Of a stretch of 64,000 bases of DNA, positions 16,032 through 25,089 are shown in pieces (position 1 is the stretch's first letter; every line of letters starts with the position of its first letter). The DNA lies in contig NZ_AULZ01000002.1 of NCBI RefSeq assembly GCF_000422545.1, positions 124,001 to 188,000 on the forward strand. Direction: 5' to 3'. Under the pieces are notes generated by a model. It was given only the letters and a program-made list of their open reading frames with translations, was not told the origin of the DNA and did not search any database. The DNA comes from Desulfocurvibacter africanus subsp. africanus DSM 2603. GTDB lineage: Bacteria; Desulfobacterota; Desulfovibrionia; Desulfovibrionales; Desulfovibrionaceae. The position numbers and the translations under genes are program-made.

Positions 16032-17756
16032 TCAGGCCGGTTTCCAGTCCTTGATGTGCAACTCGATCTGATCAAGTCCGTTGTAGGAGTTTATCTTGGG
16101 CGTGAAGGCCAGACTGATGGGCTTCCCAAGAACCGCATGCGGCAGGCTTTCGGCCTGGCGCCAGGCCTTGGCCTTGAGGGTTACGCCCGAAGCCTCGTCG
16201 CGCAGGTCCAGACTGACATGCTTGCCGGCAAAGATGCGGTGTGCGCGGACCATGGCCCCGGAATGGAGGAAAACCGGCTCCGGGTTGCCCATGCCGAAGG
16301 GTTGCAGAAGCTCCAGTTCGCGCAGCAGGCGCTGGTCGATGAGACCGAAGGCCAATAGGCCATCCAGTTTCATGCGCGGGGCAAGCGGCGCATCGCCGAC
16401 CTGAGTGCGCACGGCCTGGTCAAAGGCTTCGCGTAAGGCATCCAGCTCCGAGGAGCGCAGCCTGAGCCCGGCGGCCTGGCGGTGACCGCCGAAGCCGGTC
16501 AGCAGCGCGGCGCACGCGCACAGGCCCTGGTGCAGATCGAATTCGTCGATACTGCGGCCCGAGCCCTTGAGCAGACCGTCCTCCTCGCTCAAGATGAGCA
16601 CGGGCCGGTAGAAGGCCTCGACCATGCGCGAGGCCACGATGCCGATGACCCCGTGGTGCCAGCCGGGCGAGGAGAGCACCAATCCGACGCGGTGCAGCTG
16701 CGTCTCTGCTTGGGCAAGGGCCTCGGCCGTGATGCGTTCTTCTTCGTGCTTACGCTCGCTGTTCATGGCGTCGAGCTTGGCGGCCAAAGGCCTGGCTGTC
16801 TCGCGATCCGGGGCCAGCAGCAGCTCCAAAGCCAGATCGGCCTGGCCCAGGCGGCCGGCGGCGTTGATGCGCGGAGCCAGGCCGAAGACCACCTGTCCCG
16901 CGCCCATGGGCGCCGTGGGGTTGTAGCAGGCGGCCTCCTTGAGGGCGAAGATGCCCGGTCTGCGTCCCTCGGCGATGAGCAGCAGTCCGTTCTTGACCAG
17001 GATGCGGTTCTGTCCATTCAGATCCACCACGTCGGCCAAGGTGCCCAGGGCCACGAGATCGAGCACCTCGCGCATGTCGCAGGGAGAACCGGGCAGAAGA
17101 CGATTGACCGCCGCCATGAGCAGGAAGGCCACGCCCACGCCGGCCAGGGATTCGCAGGGGCAGGGAGCCAGGCGCGGGTTGCACATGCCGTGGGCTGCGG
17201 GCAGTTCGCTGCCCGGCAGGTGGTGGTCCGTGACCACCACGGTCATGCCCAGCTCGCGGGCTCGGTCGATCTCGACCGTGCTGGTGATGCCGCAGTCCAC
17301 GGTAAGTAGCAGGCGCACGCCTTCGGCCGCGAGCTGCTCGATGCCTTGCAGGTTGAGGCCGTAGCCTTCCTCCATGCGGTTCGGCAGATAATGGCGCACG
17401 GCGAAGCCGCGGCGGGCCAGCACATCCGTGACCAGTGCCGTGGCCGTGACGCCGTCCACGTCGTAGTCGCCCCACACGGCCATCGGCAGGCCCTGCTCCA
17501 AACCTTGGGCCAGCACACGGGCCGCGTCATCCAATCCTGGGAAATCACCGGGCTTGGCCAGGTGCCGCAAACCCGGACTCAGGAACACGTCCATGTCGCG
17601 CAAGGTGCGCAAGCCGCGTTGCCAGAGCAGGGCTGCCAGAAGCGGCGAGATGCCCAGCTCGTGAGCCCAGCTTTCAGTCTCGGCCGGGGCTTGATCGGAG
17701 TGGCGAAAAATCCAGCGGCGCGCTTGGGAAACGTGCTGCGATTCAGTGCTGCTCAT
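16032..17756 (-). CDS. recJ: Single-stranded-DNA-specific exonuclease RecJ
   Basis: From ATG 17756 the product is 574 aa, typical for RecJ. The DHH-family motifs are in order: WGDYDVDGVTATAL (motif I with Asp-Tyr-Asp), LLTVDCGITS (motif II), VTDHHLPG (DHH motif III), then the DHHA1 domain with GFGGHRQAAGLRL and a C-terminal oligonucleotide-binding region. RecJ degrades single-stranded DNA 5' to 3' in recombination and mismatch repair. An alternative ATG 18 bp upstream lacks a ribosome binding site; the chosen one has only a weak AGGA. It is transcribed alone or with nothing recognisable upstream. Confidence 0.93.
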   Translation of the reverse strand: MSSTESQHVSQARRWIFRHSDQAPAETESWAHELGISPLLAALLWQRGLRTLRDMDVFLSPGLRHLAKPGDFPGLDDAARVLAQGLEQGLPMAVWGDYDVDGVTATALVTDVLARRGFAVRHYLPNRMEEGYGLNLQGIEQLAAEGVRLLLTVDCGITSTVEIDRARELGMTVVVTDHHLPGSELPAAHGMCNPRLAPCPCESLAGVGVAFLLMAAVNRLLPGSPCDMREVLDLVALGTLADVVDLNGQNRILVKNGLLLIAEGRRPGIFALKEAACYNPTAPMGAGQVVFGLAPRINAAGRLGQADLALELLLAPDRETARPLAAKLDAMNSERKHEEERITAEALAQAETQLHRVGLVLSSPGWHHGVIGIVASRMVEAFYRPVLILSEEDGLLKGSGRSIDEFDLHQGLCACAALLTGFGGHRQAAGLRLRSSELDALREAFDQAVRTQVGDAPLAPRMKLDGLLAFGLIDQRLLRELELLQPFGMGNPEPVFLHSGAMVRAHRIFAGKHVSLDLRDEASGVTLKAKAWRQAESLPHAVLGKPISLAFTPKINSYNGLDQIELHIKDWKPA

Positions 17757-18038
17757 GAAAAACGTGTCCTGCATGGCTATGTGTGGCGGGCGATTCCCGT
17801 CTTTTACCGGAACGCGGGGCGGGCTTCGGGGTTATGATGCTGGTTGGCAGGCTCGCCCGCATTGCACAAGGGGTTCCAGGTCCCAGGCAGAAGGGCGGCA
17901 TGATGCCATGGTCCAGCCCCTGGATTCTCTCTTCGTGGCAAGAGTAGCCCATGGCCGTGGAATTGGCCAGAATGTTGGGAGTAGAACGTTGGAAGTGTCT
18001 TTGGTCGTGTTTCGGACTCGCGGAGGCATTGCTCGTAG

Positions 18039-18914
18039 CTACGGAAAATCCGGTTTGTAGACCTTGACGCTGAGGTCCTCGTCGCTTGTATTCTGCTTGC
18101 GTTTCTGTCGCTTGCTTTCGATACGTTGCTTGCGTTCCGTTTTGAGCCTGGCAAGCTCTTTGTTCAAATCCATGTCCTGGAGCGGACCATCCAGCTGTCC
18201 CCGGCGCTGCAGAAAGGACCAGAACTGCCTGGCTTCGTCCTGCTCCGGGTTGAGCTCCAGGGCTTCCTTGAGGTGCAGAATGCATTTGCGGATGTCGCCC
18301 CGCTCGAAGTGCAGGCGGGCGATGTTCACGAGCAGATGATCGTCGCTGTCGCTCAGCTCCTGGGCGCGTTCATAATACTCCAAGGCCTGGCCGAACATGT
18401 GGTTCTTGCGCAGATTGATGCCGAATTCGTTGAACAGGTGCTTATGCCTGGAATCGAAAGCCGCCTCGAGGTTCACCAGACGCCTGAGGATGTCCTCAGC
18501 CTTAAGCGTGTCGCCGCGGTCCATGTAGGTCAGGCCCAAACCGAAGGTGGCGCGTACGTTTTCCTCGTCCACTTTGAGCGCGGAGTTGAACTCGAACTCG
18601 GCGCTGTACGCTTCGCCGCCCTGGCGGTGCGTCTCGCCGCGCCGGAGGGTCTTTTCCAGCTCGCGCATGCGCGGCAGAACCGTGGAAACGTAGAATTCGG
18701 GTTCGGCGTTGAATTGTTCCAGGAACTGGCTCTTGGCAACGTGTTTCTTAGGGCCCGAGGGCACATAGTTCGCATTCAGGGGCTGCACCTCGATGATTTC
18801 TCCATCGAGTTCCAGGGCGCTCCAGTACTGCTTGCGGATGACCTGCCGCGTTGTGCTGCCGGTGCTGGTCCCCTCCATGCCCTGGGTGGAGAAAATTCCT
18901 TTTATCCGTTCCAT
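18039..18914 (-). CDS. Tetratricopeptide repeat protein
   Basis: This 291-aa protein has no signal peptide. A conserved N-terminal segment (GIFSTQ...TTRQVIRKQYW) is followed by about three to four TPR units between residues 95 and 235 (for example FEFNSALKVDEENVRATFGLG and ALEYYERAQEL). A lysine-rich C-terminal tail and KVYKPDFP close it. TPRs mediate protein contacts; the partner is unknown. It overlaps pyrF by 13 bp and ends the yicC-remA-gmk-pyrF unit, so it is co-transcribed with nucleotide-metabolism genes. This linkage recurs in Desulfovibrio-type genomes in my recollection, but no function has been proposed that I know of. Confidence 0.7.
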   Translation of the reverse strand: MERIKGIFSTQGMEGTSTGSTTRQVIRKQYWSALELDGEIIEVQPLNANYVPSGPKKHVAKSQFLEQFNAEPEFYVSTVLPRMRELEKTLRRGETHRQGGEAYSAEFEFNSALKVDEENVRATFGLGLTYMDRGDTLKAEDILRRLVNLEAAFDSRHKHLFNEFGINLRKNHMFGQALEYYERAQELSDSDDHLLVNIARLHFERGDIRKCILHLKEALELNPEQDEARQFWSFLQRRGQLDGPLQDMDLNKELARLKTERKQRIESKRQKRKQNTSDEDLSVKVYKPDFP

Positions 18915-19645
18915 GCCCCGTCCTCTGGCTTTCTCTTGGCCGGGCCGGCCTCGGCCATGGCGCGCTGAAAGGCGCGGATCGCCGCGGCCGGGTCCTGCGC
19001 ACCGGTAATCGGGCGGCCTACCACCAGGTAGTCGGAGCCTTGGGTTACGGCAAAGGCCGGATCGGCCACGCGCTTTTGGTCGTCCGCCCTTGCGCCGTCA
19101 GACGATGTGGCCAGGCGGATGCCGGGCGTCAAACAAGCCAGCTTGCCTCGGGAATCCTCCTTGACGAGCTTGGCCTCCAGCGCCGAGCAGACCACGCCGT
19201 CCAGGCCGGCTTGCCCGCTTGCGTGGGCCAGGTCGCGCACCAGCCCTGGCACGTCGCTTCGGCCGAGCAGGGCCGTGTCCTCGGCCGACATGCTCGTGAG
19301 CACCGTTACGGCGAAGAGCAGCGGTGACTGCCGCGAAGTCAGGCTTGCCTCGCGCGCGGCTTCCAGCATGTCCCGGCCGCCCGAGGCGTGCAGGGTGAGC
19401 ATGTCGACCCCGAGATTGGCGGCGGAACGCACCGCGCCGCGCACGGTATTGGGAATGTCGTGAAACTTGAGGTCCAGGAATACCTTGAGCCCAAGCTCCT
19501 TCATGTCCGTCACCACGCGCGGGCCGGCGGCGGTGAACAGCTCCAGGCCGATCTTGACCCAGTCGGCCTCGCCGCGCACGGTTCGCGCCATGGACAAGGC
19601 TTGCTCCGCGTGCGGGAAGTCCAGAGCGATGATGAGCTCCGCCAC
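18902..19645 (-). CDS. pyrF: Orotidine-5'-phosphate decarboxylase
   Basis: The 247-aa enzyme converts OMP to UMP, the last step of pyrimidine synthesis. It has the beta-barrel motifs IIALDFP at the N terminus, the catalytic DLKFHDIPNTV block containing the Asp-x-Lys-x-x-Asp set, and a C-terminal VVGRPITGAQDPAAAI phosphate-binding block. It begins with GTG at 19645 sharing one base with the gmk stop (TAGTG), and runs into the TPR gene by 13 bp. Translation is probably coupled in the whole operon. Confidence 0.95.
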   Translation of the reverse strand: MAELIIALDFPHAEQALSMARTVRGEADWVKIGLELFTAAGPRVVTDMKELGLKVFLDLKFHDIPNTVRGAVRSAANLGVDMLTLHASGGRDMLEAAREASLTSRQSPLLFAVTVLTSMSAEDTALLGRSDVPGLVRDLAHASGQAGLDGVVCSALEAKLVKEDSRGKLACLTPGIRLATSSDGARADDQKRVADPAFAVTQGSDYLVVGRPITGAQDPAAAIRAFQRAMAEAGPAKRKPEDGAWNG

Positions 19646-20268
19646 TAGTCGGACCAGCCTGCCAGAATGGAGTCCACGAGCCCTGGATTGCGCTCAGGGG
19701 CCAGCTTCTGGGCCACTACCACGGCCCGGAGCTGGGCATAGGCCTGATCCAGGTCGGCATTGACGATAAGGTACTGAAACTCGGGCGCCTGGCGAATTTC
19801 GTTGCGGGCGTTGGCCAACCTGCGGGCGATGACCTCGGGACCGTCGCTGGCGCGTCGGGAGAGGCGCTCCACGAGGGCCTGGCGCGAGGGCGGCAGCAGG
19901 AAGATGAAACAGCCGTCGGGAATGGTCTGCTTGAGTTGCAAGGCGCCCTGCACGTCTATATCGAAGATGATGTCCCGGCCGCTTTCCAGGAGGGCCCGCG
20001 CCTCGGCCAGAGGGGTGCCGTAGAAGTTCCCGTGCACCTCGGCCCATTCCGCGAAATGGCCCAGGCCGCGCATCCGCTCGAATTCGGCGCGGGTGACGAA
20101 GTGATAGTCGCGGCCGTTGACCTCGCCGGCGCGCGGAGCGCGAGTGGTGCAGGACACGGAGAAGGCGAAACCCGGCAGGTCGGAGAGCAGTCGCTTGATG
20201 AGCGTCGACTTGCCTGTGCCGGACGGGGCGCAGATAATGTAGGCTTGGCCCAGGAGACTACTTGTCAT
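19645..20268 (-). CDS. gmk: Guanylate kinase
   Basis: The 207-aa protein has the P-loop [12 protein letters not shown] at about residues 11-22, the conserved [14 protein letters not shown] and DYHFV blocks of the GMP-binding region, and [11 protein letters not shown]. It phosphorylates GMP to GDP using ATP. I chose ATG 20268 (MTSSLLGQ), which overlaps the DUF370 gene by 11 bp. The longer frame is a shadow. The order yicC-remA-gmk is a widely conserved bacterial gene string. Confidence 0.95.
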   Translation of the reverse strand: MTSSLLGQAYIICAPSGTGKSTLIKRLLSDLPGFAFSVSCTTRAPRAGEVNGRDYHFVTRAEFERMRGLGHFAEWAEVHGNFYGTPLAEARALLESGRDIIFDIDVQGALQLKQTIPDGCFIFLLPPSRQALVERLSRRASDGPEVIARRLANARNEIRQAPEFQYLIVNADLDQAYAQLRAVVVAQKLAPERNPGLVDSILAGWSD

Positions 20269-20521
20269 GGTCCTCTTCCTCGGCGCCGAAGCGCTGGGCG
20301 ATGGTCTCCGCCTGGATGGCGGAGAGGATGACGTGGTTGGAGTCGGTGACGATGATGGAGCGCGTCTTGCGGCCCTGGGTGGCGTCGATGAGCCTGCCGC
20401 TGCCTTTGGCGTCCTCGCGCAGCCGGCGCATGGGCGACGAGGACGGGTTGACGATGGACACCACGCGCGAGGCGACCACGAAGTTGCCGAAGCCGATATT
20501 GAGCAGTCTTGATTTCTGCAT
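20258..20521 (-). CDS. remA: RemA-like DUF370 regulatory protein
   Basis: This 87-aa protein carries the DUF370 signature [18 protein letters not shown] near the N terminus and SSPMRRL plus [20 protein letters not shown] in the middle. In Bacillus, RemA is a DNA-binding activator of matrix genes that forms ring-like oligomers. In deltaproteobacteria its targets are not established. Its placement between yicC and gmk is the usual one, and overlap with gmk suggests coupled translation. The family assignment is firm; the regulatory role here is inferred from homologues. Confidence 0.88.
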   Translation of the reverse strand: MQKSRLLNIGFGNFVVASRVVSIVNPSSSPMRRLREDAKGSGRLIDATQGRKTRSIIVTDSNHVILSAIQAETIAQRFGAEEEDHDK

Positions 20522-20575
20522 GCGGAGAATCCTGACAGAGAGCGCAGTGCGCGGAGCGTGTTGTTCCGGCGGTCG

Positions 20576-21460
20576 CTACTCGATGTTCTGCACTTGCTCC
20601 CGGCACTTTTCAAGCAAGGTCTTGAAATCCACCGCCAGACGGCTCATCTCGGCATCCTGGCTCTTGGTGCCGCAGGTGTTGATCTCGCGGAAGGTCTCCT
20701 GCAAGAGGAAGTCGAGCTGCCGGCCTACTTCTCCCTTGCTCTGCAAGACCTTGTCCATGCGTGAAAGGTGCATGGACAGGCGAGTCAATTCCTCGGACAC
20801 GTCCAGCTTGTCCGTGAGGATGGCCACTTCCTGGAGCATGCGATCGTCCGAAATCTCCACTCCGGCCTGCTCGACCATGGCACGGATGCGCTCGGCGAGT
20901 GTCGTGGTCTTGTCCTGCAGTACTTGGGGCACGCGTTCGCGGATGCGCTCGAGCAGACTGCCCAACTCGGTGAAACGGGCCTGCAGGTCGGCGAGCAAGG
21001 TCTTGCCTTCCTGACCACGCGTGATGTTCCAAACGCGCAGCGTTTCGCGCAGGCTCTTGTCCAGGTCGGTCACCAACTGCGGGTCCGGCTCGGCCACGGA
21101 CTCCTGCCACAGGACCGAAAGTGACAGCAGGCGGTTGTAGTCGGGTCGGTAGTCCTGGCCCATGTCCTCGGCAAGCTTGGACATCTGGGCCAGCATCTGC
21201 TTGGCCAGCTCGGTGTTGAGCGTGGCGAGCATGGCCGTGCCGCTGCCATGGGGCTGGAAGTGCAGGTAGATGTCCAGGCGGCCTCGCGAGGCTTCCTCGC
21301 GCACAGTGCGTTCCCAGTCGGCTTCAAGGCCGCGCAGGTTGTGCGGAGTGCGCCATTTGATATCCAGGAAGCGGCTGTTGACGCTGCGTATCTCCCAGGT
21401 CAGGGTCCATTGGGGGCTGGTCAGTTCTGATCTGCCATATCCTGTCATGCTGCGCGGCAT
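20576..21460 (-). CDS. yicC: YicC/YloC-family endoribonuclease
   Basis: From ATG 21460 the product is 294 aa, the normal YicC length. It starts with MPRSMTGYGR and has the conserved EIRSVNSRFLDIKWRTP block, and in the C-terminal DUF1732 half RLSMHLSRMDKVLQSKGEVGRQLDFLLQE and EINTCGTKSQDAEM. YicC proteins are stress-induced endoribonucleases that act on RNAs such as RyhB in E. coli. The start is supported by GGAG 8 bp upstream; the 19-residue longer frame is not. It is the first gene of the yicC-remA-gmk-pyrF-TPR run. Confidence 0.92.
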   Translation of the reverse strand: MPRSMTGYGRSELTSPQWTLTWEIRSVNSRFLDIKWRTPHNLRGLEADWERTVREEASRGRLDIYLHFQPHGSGTAMLATLNTELAKQMLAQMSKLAEDMGQDYRPDYNRLLSLSVLWQESVAEPDPQLVTDLDKSLRETLRVWNITRGQEGKTLLADLQARFTELGSLLERIRERVPQVLQDKTTTLAERIRAMVEQAGVEISDDRMLQEVAILTDKLDVSEELTRLSMHLSRMDKVLQSKGEVGRQLDFLLQETFREINTCGTKSQDAEMSRLAVDFKTLLEKCREQVQNIE

Positions 21461-21560
21461 GGTCTGCTCCGTGTCTTGTGTTATACGCACGAATGTCGCG
21501 CTATACAGGAAAACCACCTGGCCGTCAGCCCCGAAGGGACGACGGACCTCGGCTGGAAAG

Positions 21561-22886
21561 TCATGGATGCTCGATGCCGGGAGCGAGTATCATGCGTCCG
21601 TCGGCCACGGCTAAAGGGCGGCCGCAGGCCAGGGCTTTGAATCCGGCTTGGCCTGGCGGACTTGCGAAGCTGCACTCCACATAAAATTCGCAGATACCGG
21701 ACAGCTCGGCCTTGCGACCGGGCTTTTCCATGATCACAGCTAGTTTATCCCTGGTCAGCAGATGACGCATGAAAGCAGCCTTGCGTTTATCGGCCAAAGC
21801 ACGCAACTGCCCGACCCTCTCTTTTTTCTCCCTGGTCGAGACTTGGTTGGCCATGCTTGCCGCGCGAGTGCCGGGCCGTTTGGAATAGGGGAAGACGTGC
21901 GCGTAGGTCAGGGGCAGGCGATCCAGGGCGGTCAATGTCTGCTCGAAATGCCCGTCGGTTTCCCCCGGAAAGCCCACCAGCAGATCGGCGCCCAAGGCGA
22001 ACGTGGGCCATACTCTTTCGAGTTCGCGCAGAAAGCCCTCGATCTCCTCGGGGGCGTAGTGGCCACGGCCCATGGAACGCAGGATCTCCGGCGACAGGCT
22101 CTGCAGGGACAGGTGCAGGTGCGGACAGACCAGCCTTGAGGCGGCCAGCGTATCCAGGGCCTTGCCACCGAGCTGAGCAGGGTCCAGGGAGCTCAGGCGT
22201 AGCCTGGCGCGGCCTGCCCACTCCGGGGCCAGCTCGGAGTCCAGGACGGCCAGCAGATCCCACAGGTCCGGCGCGCCGGGCAGATCGCGACCGAAGTGGC
22301 GCAGATTGATGCCGCCGAGGATTATTTCACGAAAACCAGAGGCCAGCAGCCGACGGGCCTCGGCCAGGATATCGGCCATGGGGCGGCTGCGGCTCGGGCC
22401 GCGGCCTTGCGGCACGATGCAATAGGTGCAGCCGTGGGAACAGCCGTCCTGAATCTTGAGCACCGGCCTGGCACGTTTGAAATCCGAAATGCACAGGGGC
22501 GGAAAGGCGGACTTCGGCAGCGCCGGACCGATGTCGGGGTATGAAGCCAGCCCGGCTTTGCGTGGCTGGTTCACCAGGACCACGCGGGCCATGTCGACCA
22601 GATCCGCCAACTCGGCCGACAAGACTTGGGCCGCACAGCCTGTAATCACGATCTCGGCTTCCTGATTAACACGGTGCACCTGACGGACCTGACCGCGCAG
22701 GGTCCGTACGGCGTCGGCCGTGACCGCACAGGAATTGAACAACACCACCCGAGCCCGGCGCATGTCGACTTCGGACCAGCCCCGGGCCAACCATGCTTCG
22801 CGCAAGGCTTGGCTCTCGTACTGGTTGATCTTGCACCCGAGAGTGCGGATGGCGAAGGTTCGTCTTTGATCCATGTCTGTTATCAT
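21561..22886 (-). CDS. mtaB: tRNA N6-threonylcarbamoyladenosine methylthiotransferase MtaB
   Basis: The 441-aa protein is a MiaB-type radical SAM methylthiotransferase. The N-terminal UPF0004 domain has RTLGCKINQYES, FNSCAVT and ITGCAAQ, giving the three auxiliary-cluster cysteines. The radical-SAM motif is CSHGCTYC (CxxxCxxC). The RTLGCKxNQxE opening and absence of the MiaB-type start point to MtaB, which makes ms2t6A at position 37 of ANN-decoding tRNAs. A TRAM-like tail with LAVIMEKP follows. Start could be ATG 22886 or ATG 22874; neither ribosome binding site is decisive. It is divergent from the TPR gene. Confidence 0.9.
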   Translation of the reverse strand: MITDMDQRRTFAIRTLGCKINQYESQALREAWLARGWSEVDMRRARVVLFNSCAVTADAVRTLRGQVRQVHRVNQEAEIVITGCAAQVLSAELADLVDMARVVLVNQPRKAGLASYPDIGPALPKSAFPPLCISDFKRARPVLKIQDGCSHGCTYCIVPQGRGPSRSRPMADILAEARRLLASGFREIILGGINLRHFGRDLPGAPDLWDLLAVLDSELAPEWAGRARLRLSSLDPAQLGGKALDTLAASRLVCPHLHLSLQSLSPEILRSMGRGHYAPEEIEGFLRELERVWPTFALGADLLVGFPGETDGHFEQTLTALDRLPLTYAHVFPYSKRPGTRAASMANQVSTREKKERVGQLRALADKRKAAFMRHLLTRDKLAVIMEKPGRKAELSGICEFYVECSFASPPGQAGFKALACGRPLAVADGRMILAPGIEHP

Positions 22887-22949
22887 TCGTTCCGGTCGAT
22901 GAGCATGCTAGCTTGGACCACTGATTGGGCACTGACCAAGAGGGGAACC

Positions 22950-23459
22950 ATGTCCAAGCGGCACGTCCGTGAAATCCCTGTCATCCTGGCCTTGTTCCTG
23001 CTCGCTGCCACACATGCCTGCGGATACTACCGGGGCAATCTGGCCCTGAACCGCGGAGACTACCGGGAGGGCGTCAGGCTGCTTGAGCAGGCCGTGGCTG
23101 AACACCCGGACTGGGCCAATGCGCGCATCGATCTGGGCCGGGCCTATCTTTATCTGGGCCGGGACGTGGAAGCCAGGGCGCAGCTTGCGTCCTCGGCCGC
23201 CCTGAGACCATCGGAGTGGCGGGCCATTTATTACCTGGCCGTGGCCGACATCCTCGACGGGCAGGCAGCGAAGGGGTTGGCGCGTTTCGATGCCAGCGTC
23301 TATCCGCTGGAGCTGTTCCTGAAAAAGGACATCCTGTACATGACCGAGGCTCTGATCAGCCGCGGGCTGCCGCGCCAGGAATTCCTGGACGCGGCAAGGA
23401 ACCTGCTCAACGAGGCGGAAAGACGGCAAATGATGCGGGAGATGAGCAGTAACGACTAG
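22950..23459 (+). CDS. TPR protein with N-terminal export signal
   Basis: From ATG 22950 (AGGGGA 4 bp upstream) the product is 169 aa. An N-terminal hydrophobic segment (IPVILALFLLAATHAC) precedes a Cys at position 24, which could be a lipobox although the -2 residue (His) is atypical. Two TPR-like units follow (about 40-110), with NLALNRGDYREGVRLLEQAV and WANARIDLGRAYLYLGRDVEA. The longer frame from 22626 reads into the divergent mtaB gene and is rejected. It converges on the PilZ gene 10 bp downstream. Function is unknown; an envelope scaffold role is likely. Confidence 0.65.
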   Translation: MSKRHVREIPVILALFLLAATHACGYYRGNLALNRGDYREGVRLLEQAVAEHPDWANARIDLGRAYLYLGRDVEARAQLASSAALRPSEWRAIYYLAVADILDGQAAKGLARFDASVYPLELFLKKDILYMTEALISRGLPRQEFLDAARNLLNEAERRQMMREMSSND

Positions 23460-23468
23460 CGTGTCGGT

Positions 23469-23810
23469 TCATAAGGATGTGAACTCCAGATTCATGCCCA
23501 GCCCCTGCAGAGAAACAGCCAGGGGGGCACGAAAGCGCGCGCCCAGGGTTGCGCCCTGTCGCCACCTGACTTCGCAGGCTTTGCCCAGCAGCATGTCCTG
23601 GACGGCTTGGGCGCAACGGGCAACGGTCAGCGCCTGGCAGTGCGCGAAGCGTTCGGCATCCTCGCTGGCGATGAACTCGAGGCGCAGCCCGAAGGGGCTG
23701 ATGTCGAGGATGCGGCATGCTGCCTGGGCGTCGCGGCCGTCGCTTACAACCACTTCCACCAGGCTCGACAGGCTGATTCGCGGCGTTTCCCTGCGTTCGT
23801 GAGTGTTCAT
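23469..23810 (-). CDS. Single-domain PilZ protein
   Basis: This 113-aa protein is almost entirely a PilZ domain. RRETPR near residue 6 gives the RxxxR motif, and DISPFGLRL about 30 residues later gives the D/NxSxxG-type motif that completes the c-di-GMP pocket. Stand-alone PilZ proteins act as adaptors that change motility, biofilm or type IV pilus behaviour. Nearby genes (TPR protein, mnmA) do not reveal the target. c-di-GMP binding is inferred from the motifs. Confidence 0.75.
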   Translation of the reverse strand: MNTHERRETPRISLSSLVEVVVSDGRDAQAACRILDISPFGLRLEFIASEDAERFAHCQALTVARCAQAVQDMLLGKACEVRWRQGATLGARFRAPLAVSLQGLGMNLEFTSL

Positions 23811-23883
23811 GCTGAATGCTTATCCCGGTTGGAGTCCAGGCCCGCAGGGTAGCGCGAAGGGCAAGCGTCTGGCAATGCCATGG

Positions 23884-24957
23884 TCATGCCATCCACAGGC
23901 CGCGCTCGATGATAGCCCCGGCTAGGACTATGCCGGCCTCGTCGTAGGCCACAGCCACCTGACCTGGCGCGGGCCGCTCCTGCGGCTCCAGGAACTCGAA
24001 GGCTAGGCCCGTTTCCGTGCGCCGCGTCAGGGCCGGCGCAGCTCCTTGGCGATAGCGCGTCTTGACCAGCACGACCTCGGGCCATTGCGCCGGAGGCACC
24101 AGATAGTTCACGTCGCGCACCTCGCAGCCCGTCGAGGCCAGACCTGACTTGGGTCCGACCAGCAGCGCATTGCGGCGCACATCCTTGTCCAGCACGTACA
24201 GAGGTTCGGACCAGGCGATGCCCAACCCTCGGCGCTGGCCAAGCGTATACCGCCACAAGCCCTCATGCCGCCCTACAACGGTGCCGTCCTCCATTTCCAT
24301 GGGCCCTGGCCCGGGCAGCTCCACACCGCGCGCTTGCAGGAATGCCTTGTAATCATCGTTGGCGATGAAGCAGACTTCCTGGCTTTCCAGCGGCAAAGGC
24401 GGCTGCAAACCCCGCGCCTCCAGAGCTGTCGCCACGTCGGCCTTGCGCCAGCCGCCCAGCGGAAAGACCGCGCGCTCCAGCCTGTGCCTTGGTACGAGGG
24501 CCAGGAAATAGCTCTGGTCCTTGGTCGCGTCTTCACCCCGGCGCAGGCACAAGCCGAACGCGGGATCATGCTCCAGCCGAGCGTAGTGCCCCGTGGCGAT
24601 GGCTCCCGCGCCGAACTCTTCGGCCGCACGCTCGAAGAGCAGACCGAACTTGAGCCTGGGATTGCACAGGGCGCAAGGGTTGGGAGTGCGCCCGGCCTGG
24701 TATTCGGCTACGAAAGGCGCGACGACCCGCTGCTCGAATTCCGCGCGTAGATCGAGAACTCGCAGTTCCACGCCAAGCTGTGCGGAAATGTCCCGCAACG
24801 GCTTCCCCAAGCGTTCCTCGTCCCATTCCCCTGGCAGGAAGCGTGCGTGCACGGCGACGACCTCGTGGCCTTGCTCTTGGAGAAGCGCCAGGGCCAACAG
24901 GCTGTCGCGGCCGCCGCTTACAGCCACGGCGATGAGGGTGCCGCGTGGGATGGACAT
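23884..24957 (-). CDS. mnmA: tRNA-specific 2-thiouridylase MnmA
   Basis: The 357-aa enzyme adds sulfur to U34 of tRNAs for Lys, Glu and Gln. It starts with the PP-loop SGGRDS; most MnmA have SGGVDS, so Arg replaces Val. The catalytic cysteines are seen in NPCALCN (Cys near 98-101) and EVCFIANDDY (Cys near 196). GHYAR, the ATKDQSYFLA block and YTLGQRRGLGI are family hallmarks. It stands alone with no thiolation relay gene nearby. The assignment is firm. Confidence 0.92.
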   Translation of the reverse strand: MSIPRGTLIAVAVSGGRDSLLALALLQEQGHEVVAVHARFLPGEWDEERLGKPLRDISAQLGVELRVLDLRAEFEQRVVAPFVAEYQAGRTPNPCALCNPRLKFGLLFERAAEEFGAGAIATGHYARLEHDPAFGLCLRRGEDATKDQSYFLALVPRHRLERAVFPLGGWRKADVATALEARGLQPPLPLESQEVCFIANDDYKAFLQARGVELPGPGPMEMEDGTVVGRHEGLWRYTLGQRRGLGIAWSEPLYVLDKDVRRNALLVGPKSGLASTGCEVRDVNYLVPPAQWPEVVLVKTRYRQGAAPALTRRTETGLAFEFLEPQERPAPGQVAVAYDEAGIVLAGAIIERGLWMA

Positions 24958-25089
24958 GCTTGGATGAACGCCTGAAATAACAGTCTCCGGAAGGCTTGGC
25001 TCGTCCCTGGATTCTTGTGCGAAGGCCAGGGAAAGGTTTGCTGGTAGTTATACGAACGTTGAAAAGCCAAACAGCTCATAAACCGCGGT